Shown: positions 59,623 through 64,000 of the stretch, one piece after another
Layout: every line of letters begins with the position of its first letter
Position numbering within the stretch: the stretch's first letter is position 1
Source: Planktosalinus sp963975935
GTDB lineage: Bacteria > Bacteroidota > Bacteroidia > Flavobacteriales > Flavobacteriaceae
Assembly (NCBI GenBank): GCA_963975935.1
Contig: CAXBIQ010000008.1
Span: 62,001-126,000 of the forward strand
Length of the DNA stretch: 64,000 nt
Direction: 5' to 3'
Program-made: the position numbers and the translations under genes
The notes under the pieces: model-generated
Databases searched by the model: none
What the model was told of the DNA's origin: nothing
What the model saw: only the letters and a program-made list of their open reading frames with translations

Positions 59623-59692
59623 ACTATAATCCGGCAACATACTTCCATCAATCATTTCCATAGAAGTCCTTTATAATATTAAGTTTTCCTTG

Positions 59693-59700
59693 TATATTTG
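59693..59700 (+). promoter_or_regulatory. Putative -7 promoter box for mrp operon
   Basis: TATATTTG, 40 bases before the ATG; exact TAnnTTTG. Confidence 0.55.
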
Positions 59701-59740
59701 CACTTTAGAATTATTCTATATAAGCTATTGAAAAAGAAGT

Positions 59741-60868
59741 ATGAAGTTAGATAAAAAGGAGATTATGAATGCTTTGGAAACCATAACGGTTTCCGGAGAA
59801 GGAAAAAATATGGTGGAGAGCGGTGCCGTTCAAAACGTCATTACTTTTGCTGATGAGGTGATTGTGGATGTAGTACTCACAACCCCTGCTATGCACATAA
59901 AAAAACGTGCTGAAAGTGACGTTATCAAAACCATCCGGGAAAAAGTTCATCCCGATGCCAAAGTCAAAGTCAATATCAAAGTAAACGCACCTGATAAACC
60001 ACAGATAAAAGGTAAATCAATCCCGGGTATTCATAACATTGTTGCAATAGCCTCCGGAAAAGGTGGTGTGGGTAAATCTACCGTAACTGCCAATATCGCT
60101 GTTACTTTAGCAAAAATGGGCTTTAAAGTGGGTGTCCTCGACGCTGACATCTATGGCCCGTCCATTCCCATTATGTTTGATGTTGCTCATGAAAGACCCC
60201 TTTCAGTAAATGTTGGCGGAAAATCAAAAATGAAACCTGTTGAAAGCTATGGTGTGAAAGTGCTGTCTATTGGCTTTTTTACCCAACCCAATCAGGCTGT
60301 TATCTGGCGTGGACCTATGGCTGCCAAAGCACTCAACCAATTGATTTTTGATGCTGCCTGGAACGAACTGGATTTTATGTTGGTTGACCTTCCACCGGGT
60401 ACCGGAGATATTCATTTATCCATCATGCAATCCTTGCCCATTACCGGTGCAGTCGTTGTGAGCACTCCTCAAACCGTTGCCCTAGCCGATGCGCGAAAAG
60501 GTGTCGCTATGTTCCAACAGGAAAGTATCAACGTGCCCGTTTTGGGAATCGTTGAAAACATGGCCTATTTTACCCCGGAAGAATTACCGGAAAACAAATA
60601 CTATATCTTTGGAAAACAAGGCGCAAGAAATCTGGCAGAAGATTTGGAGGTTCCCTTTTTGGGAGAAATACCATTGGTTCAAAGCATAAGGGAAGCCGGA
60701 GATGTTGGAAGGCCCGCAGCGATGCAAACCGGAACACCGCTTGAAGAGGCTTTTGAAACGCTTACCCGAAATATAGTACAGGAAACTGTAAACAGAAATG
60801 AAAACCTTCCGCCCACACAAGCCATTCAAATAACAACAATGGCCGGCTGTAGCGCCGTAAAAAAATAA
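59741..60868 (+). CDS. Mrp/NBP35 family iron-sulfur cluster carrier ATPase
   Basis: 375 residues: N-terminal MIP18/DUF59 domain (1-80) and a deviant Walker A P-loop NTPase, IASGKGGVGKSTVTANIAV (103-121), switch LVDLPPGTGDIHLS, VVSTPQTVALADA. Carries or assembles Fe-S clusters. The CxxC near the C-terminal of some homologues is absent here; a Cys remains in MAGCSAVKK. Four bases before the nfu gene, and the operon continues with FNR and ferredoxin, a coherent Fe-S/redox unit. Confidence 0.92.
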   Translation: MKLDKKEIMNALETITVSGEGKNMVESGAVQNVITFADEVIVDVVLTTPAMHIKKRAESDVIKTIREKVHPDAKVKVNIKVNAPDKPQIKGKSIPGIHNIVAIASGKGGVGKSTVTANIAVTLAKMGFKVGVLDADIYGPSIPIMFDVAHERPLSVNVGGKSKMKPVESYGVKVLSIGFFTQPNQAVIWRGPMAAKALNQLIFDAAWNELDFMLVDLPPGTGDIHLSIMQSLPITGAVVVSTPQTVALADARKGVAMFQQESINVPVLGIVENMAYFTPEELPENKYYIFGKQGARNLAEDLEVPFLGEIPLVQSIREAGDVGRPAAMQTGTPLEEAFETLTRNIVQETVNRNENLPPTQAIQITTMAGCSAVKK

Positions 60869-60871
60869 ATT

Positions 60872-61114
60872 ATGACTGATCAGGAATTAAAAGTGAATGT
60901 AGAAAAAGCATTGGAAGAAATACGCCCCTTCTTAAAAAGTGATGGCGGGGACATTTCACTCATCTCCATAGAAGATGGTAAAAATGTTACTGTGCAATTG
61001 CAAGGTGCCTGCGTGGGATGTTCCGTAAATCAAATGACCCTCAAAAGTGGGGTAGAAATGACCATAAAAAAATATGCCCCTCAAATTGAACGCGTAGTTA
61101 ACCTGGAAGCCTAA
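60872..61114 (+). CDS. nfu: NifU-type Fe-S scaffold (Nfu C-terminal domain)
   Basis: 80-residue stand-alone NifU C-terminal domain; holds a transient cluster on Cys47 and Cys50 in LQGACVGCSVNQMTLKSGVE. FLKSDGGDISLISIEDGKNV is the conserved strand region. Works with the Mrp carrier encoded 4 bases upstream to deliver clusters, for example to the ferredoxin at 62254. Confidence 0.93.
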   Translation: MTDQELKVNVEKALEEIRPFLKSDGGDISLISIEDGKNVTVQLQGACVGCSVNQMTLKSGVEMTIKKYAPQIERVVNLEA

Positions 61115-61152
61115 ACCGTGATAAAAATCATTTCCAAAGCTTTCTTAAAACC

Positions 61153-61160
61153 TATTTTTG
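61153..61160 (+). promoter_or_regulatory. Putative -7 promoter box for FNR-ferredoxin
   Basis: TATTTTTG, 22 bases before the ATG; suggests a second promoter inside the Fe-S cluster. Confidence 0.52.
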
Positions 61161-61182
61161 CATAATACCATAGAACAAATCA

Positions 61183-62238
61183 ATGATTAAAACCGATATA
61201 CTTATTATAGGAGCAGGTCCCACGGGGCTTTTTGCTGTTTTTGAAGCCGGACTTTTACAATTGAAATGTCATATCATTGACGCATTGCCACAACCCGGTG
61301 GTCAACTTGCTGAGATTTACCCAAAAAAACCAATCTATGATATCCCCGGTTTCCCCGAAGTCCTTGCAGGTGACCTGGTCAATAACCTGATGGAGCAAAT
61401 CAAACCCTTTCAACCGGGATTCACACTGGGAGAACGTGCTGAAACCATTGAAAAACTTGAAGACGGTTCTTTTATTGTCACAACAAGTAAGGGTACGCAA
61501 CACCACGCTCCCATCATTGCCATTGCAGGCGGATTGGGAAGTTTTGAACCCAGAAAACCTTTGATTCCCAATATCCATCAGTTTGAAGATAAAGGTGTGG
61601 CTTACTTTATAAGAAATCCTGAAGTTTACAGAAATAAGAAAGTTGTCATTGCCGGTGGTGGTGACTCTGCTTTAGACTGGAGTATTTTTCTTGCAAATAT
61701 AGCTTCAGATGTAACGCTTATTCACAGAAGAAATGAATTTCGCGGTGCTTTGGACTCTGTGGAAAAAGTACAGGAATTAAAAAAATTAGGCAAAATCAAC
61801 CTCATTACCCCTGCCGAAGTTGTCGGTTTGAGAGGAGCTAAAGAACTTGATGCCGTTGTCATTCAAAAAGGAGATGCAACTGAAGAAATCATTGAGACAG
61901 ATGCCTTCATCCCTCTCTTTGGCCTTTCACCCAAACTTGGCCCCATTGCAGACTGGGGTCTTGAAATCGAGAAAAATGCTATTAAAGTTGACAATACGCT
62001 TGATTATCAAACCAATATTCCCGGAATTTATGCCATTGGTGATGTAAACACGTATCCCGGAAAACTAAAACTTATCCTTTGTGGATTTCATGAAGCTACA
62101 CTGATGTGTCAAAGTGCATACCAGCGCATTTTCCCAAACAAACGTTATGTCATGAAATACACCACTGTAGGAGGCGTTCACGGTTTTGACGGGAGCAAGA
62201 AAGAAGCCCCTAAAGCAGTGGTCAAGTCAATTGATTAA
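61183..62238 (+). CDS. Ferredoxin-NADP reductase (TrxR-like type)
   Basis: 351-residue flavoprotein shaped like thioredoxin reductase without the CxxC redox pair, the YumC/TrxR-like FNR class. FAD motif ILIIGAGPTGLFAVFEAGLL, NAD(P) motif VVIAGGGDSALDWSIFL (about 153), and GIYAIGDVNTYPGK near 283. Transfers electrons between NADPH and ferredoxin; the 2Fe-2S ferredoxin gene follows 15 bases later. Confidence 0.92.
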   Translation: MIKTDILIIGAGPTGLFAVFEAGLLQLKCHIIDALPQPGGQLAEIYPKKPIYDIPGFPEVLAGDLVNNLMEQIKPFQPGFTLGERAETIEKLEDGSFIVTTSKGTQHHAPIIAIAGGLGSFEPRKPLIPNIHQFEDKGVAYFIRNPEVYRNKKVVIAGGGDSALDWSIFLANIASDVTLIHRRNEFRGALDSVEKVQELKKLGKINLITPAEVVGLRGAKELDAVVIQKGDATEEIIETDAFIPLFGLSPKLGPIADWGLEIEKNAIKVDNTLDYQTNIPGIYAIGDVNTYPGKLKLILCGFHEATLMCQSAYQRIFPNKRYVMKYTTVGGVHGFDGSKKEAPKAVVKSID

Positions 62239-62253
62239 ATTCTTTAATATGCA

Positions 62254-62583
62254 ATGGCAGACATAACGATTTCAATAACAGACAGAGAAGGAACAACTCA
62301 TACAATAGAGGCTCCCACAGATATGAACATGAACCTGATGGAAATTGTGCGTTCTTATGAACTCGCTCCAGAAGGAACTATCGGCATTTGTGGTGGTATG
62401 GCGATGTGTGCTTCTTGTCAATGCTATATTGAAAGTAATCATTTACTCCCTGAAAAAGGTGACGAAGAAGAAGCCATGCTCTCTGAAGCCTTTTTCGTAA
62501 AAGATAACAGCCGGCTTGGATGTCAAATTCATATCACACCGCAACTCGAAGGCCTTAAAGTTACGTTAGCTCCTGAAGAATAA
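62254..62583 (+). CDS. 2Fe-2S ferredoxin (adrenodoxin type)
   Basis: 109 residues with the adrenodoxin-like ligand pattern Cys46-x5-Cys52-x2-Cys55 and Cys90 (GICGGMAMCASC, RLGCQI). Expected to accept electrons from the FNR encoded just upstream. Stop is 2 bases from the convergent transporter stop. Confidence 0.94.
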   Translation: MADITISITDREGTTHTIEAPTDMNMNLMEIVRSYELAPEGTIGICGGMAMCASCQCYIESNHLLPEKGDEEEAMLSEAFFVKDNSRLGCQIHITPQLEGLKVTLAPEE

Positions 62584-62584
62584 T

Positions 62585-63655
62585 TTATTTTTTGCGATCC
62601 TCTTTTGGGTTGCTTAATAAATAAGAAAGCGGCTGTAAAGGTTTTATATATCCAAAGGCAATATTGATGATACCCAGTATTGGAATTGCCAATGCCATCC
62701 CAACTATACCCCAGACCATATTCCCAAGAATTAAAACAAGTATGATAAATAACGGGTGTATGTTCACTTTTCCTCCTAAAATATAAGGTTGTAGTATAAG
62801 ACTATCTATAAATTGCGCTACGGCAAATGTTAATATTACTCCGATTAAAACGCCTGTTTCACCGGTGGTTAAATATCCAAACGCCATGGCCAGTGCAAGA
62901 CCAATAATATTGCCTAAAAAGGGAATTAAACTAAGAACTGCTGCAATTATACCTATTAATATAAAATTGCTTAAACCGGATATGCCAAGACCCACACTAT
63001 ACAAAATTGCAAGAATTACCATTAGCACCAACCTTCCGGCTAGATAGTGTTGGGAAATTTTTGCAGTCTGATCTATTACACATTTAACCTCATGCTCCTT
63101 TTCATTAGAAAATAATTTAAGGATAAATTTTTTAAACATTTTTCTATAAAAGAGCAAAAAGAAAATATAGACAAGCATTAATATCATTGAAGTCATAAAG
63201 CCAACAGCAGTGCCTAAAGCTCCAAAAACTGTTTTGCCTGAATTTGGCGCGGAAAGCATGTTGTATATATTACCCTTTTCCTTATAACCATCTATATCTT
63301 TCTGTACTATGTCTGTCTCTTCCAAAAAGTAGTTTTCAATTTGTTCAATCTTCGGCCCCATAGTCTCTTCGATTTTTTCCCAGTCATTTACAAAATTTTT
63401 AATTTGAAAGAAAACCAGTGAGGCTATTGCAAGTGAAACTATCAGGATGATAATAGTACTAATAAGGGAAGATATTCCCCTGTTCATCCCCCAGGATTCT
63501 ATTTTATTGGAAACCGGAATCATAAGCAATGCCAGAATAATTGCGGTTACCAGGGGTGCCAAAAAAGCTTTGGCTTCAATTAATCCTAAAAATAAAAAAT
63601 AAAGCCCGGTAGTTAAAGCGGCACCGGTATAGAGTAATTTTCTTGTAAAGCTCAT
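62585..63655 (-). CDS. AI-2E family transporter
   Basis: 356-residue polytopic membrane protein of the AI-2 exporter (PerM/TqsA) family, about eight helices with a soluble helical insert (about 85-145) and the closing GKVNIHPLFIILVLILGNMV, WGIVGMALAIPILGIINIAF. Real substrates vary (peptides, Na+/H+, AI-2 is mainly a historical name). Tandem with a paralogue whose end lies 109 bases upstream. Confidence 0.88.
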   Translation of the reverse strand: MSFTRKLLYTGAALTTGLYFLFLGLIEAKAFLAPLVTAIILALLMIPVSNKIESWGMNRGISSLISTIIILIVSLAIASLVFFQIKNFVNDWEKIEETMGPKIEQIENYFLEETDIVQKDIDGYKEKGNIYNMLSAPNSGKTVFGALGTAVGFMTSMILMLVYIFFLLFYRKMFKKFILKLFSNEKEHEVKCVIDQTAKISQHYLAGRLVLMVILAILYSVGLGISGLSNFILIGIIAAVLSLIPFLGNIIGLALAMAFGYLTTGETGVLIGVILTFAVAQFIDSLILQPYILGGKVNIHPLFIILVLILGNMVWGIVGMALAIPILGIINIAFGYIKPLQPLSYLLSNPKEDRKK

Positions 63656-63713
63656 ATCATGGTTGATTTTGAGCTTGAATATACACGTTTAAAAAATATT
63701 AAAAATAGTAATA

Positions 63714-63742
63714 AAATCCTAAAAATTAACATTTTAGGATTT
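63714..63742 (-). terminator. Hairpin between the two AI-2E genes
   Basis: AAATCCTAAAA (63714-63724) pairs with TTTTAGGATTT (63732-63742), loop of 7; T-rich on the minus strand after it. Confidence 0.45.
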
Positions 63743-63763
63743 ATTTAGGATATAAATCCAAGA

Positions 63764-64000
63764 TTAGGATTTTGTTTTTTTGGATTTCTTTTTTTCATTA
63801 CTGAACAAATACCCAAGCGGTTTTAAAGGCTCCACGTGGTTGAATAATATATTCAAGATCCCCAAGGTAGGAACTGCTATCACCATACCAACCACTCCCC
63901 AAAGCATGTTACCCAAAATAATGGCAAGAATAACAAAAAATGGTTGCACATCTACTTTGTCACCCACAATATAGGGTTCAAAAATGTAGCTTTCCAGAAA
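63764..64000 (-). CDS. AI-2E family transporter, C-terminal part (runs off right edge)
   Basis: 79 visible codons, open to the last base. EPYIVGDKVDVQPFFVILAI, LGNMLWGVVGMVIAVPTLGI and a closing FSNEKKKSKKTKS tail match the C-terminus of the gene at 62585-63655. A tandem paralogue, not a duplicate of identical sequence; the N-terminal part lies beyond the window. Confidence 0.85.
   Translation of the reverse strand, partial: FLESYIFEPYIVGDKVDVQPFFVILAIILGNMLWGVVGMVIAVPTLGILNILFNHVEPLKPLGYLFSNEKKKSKKTKS

Overview
The window comes from a marine-type member of the Bacteroidota, almost certainly Flavobacteriaceae. The evidence is three secreted proteins with type IX secretion (T9SS) C-terminal sorting tails, DUF4271 and DUF4296 genes beside hemD, ppm and dihydroorotase (a typical flavobacterial order), a mevalonate pathway, Bacteroidota -7 promoter boxes (TAnnTTTG) upstream of many genes, weak Shine-Dalgarno sites, and moderate-to-low GC. 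Both ends cut genes: a PiT phosphate permease on the left and a second AI-2E family transporter on the right.

Layout. 1-3.8 kb: PiT permease, DUF547 lipoprotein and TIGR04283-type glycosyltransferase, then a GH113-like lipoprotein and a second DUF547 protein on the other strand. 4-7 kb: FAD oxidoreductase plus membrane polyferredoxin. 7-7.6 kb: a mazEF module between 29-bp direct repeats that copy the 3' end of the polyferredoxin gene. 7.6-10 kb: small membrane protein, FAS1 lipoprotein, outer-membrane barrel. 10.1-14.8 kb: a glycan or glycolipid operon (two GT2 enzymes, a GT-C mannosyltransferase, a low-GC membrane protein). 14.8-20.3 kb: an accessory island with four GC-rich REP palindromes, a RAYT transposase, AT-rich orphan genes, an OLD-type ATPase/TOPRIM gene paired with a PIN-like nuclease gene, and a DUF6266 gene. 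20.4-24 kb: a polyamine operon (arginine decarboxylase, agmatinase, deoxyhypusine-synthase-like). 24.4-31.8 kb: pseudouridine synthase, UbiA prenyltransferase, mevalonate kinase, a T9SS protein, mevalonate diphosphate decarboxylase, BaiN-type flavoprotein. 32-36 kb: Cys-rich lipoprotein, PLP decarboxylase, T9SS beta-helix protein. 36.2-44.7 kb: leuS, Zn peptidase, alpha/beta hydrolase, saccharopine dehydrogenase, DUF423, pckA. 44.8-50.3 kb: small secreted proteins, then hemD/DUF4271 and ppm/dihydroorotase/DUF4296. 50.3-64 kb: SDR, tyrS, LuxE-like protein, T9SS protein, PhoB/PhoR-like two-component system, MurG-like transferase, trmB, LysE, ATL, an Fe-S/redox operon (mrp, nfu, FNR, ferredoxin) and two AI-2E family transporters.

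Most striking observation. The leucyl-tRNA synthetase gene carries an in-frame insertion of about 460 bp encoding an apparently intact DUF559 (PD-(D/E)XK, Vsr-like) endonuclease domain, flanked by inverted GC-rich palindromes. A solo copy of the same palindrome type sits in frame inside the BaiN-type gene. A second palindrome type (core CTTCGACTCCGCTCAGC) sits in frame inside mvaD and again inside leuS. Together these look like mobile palindromic elements that tolerate insertion into essential reading frames, with a possible endonuclease-bearing parent. Other leads are the OLD + PIN pair, the RAYT/REP family, and the repeat-bounded mazEF module.
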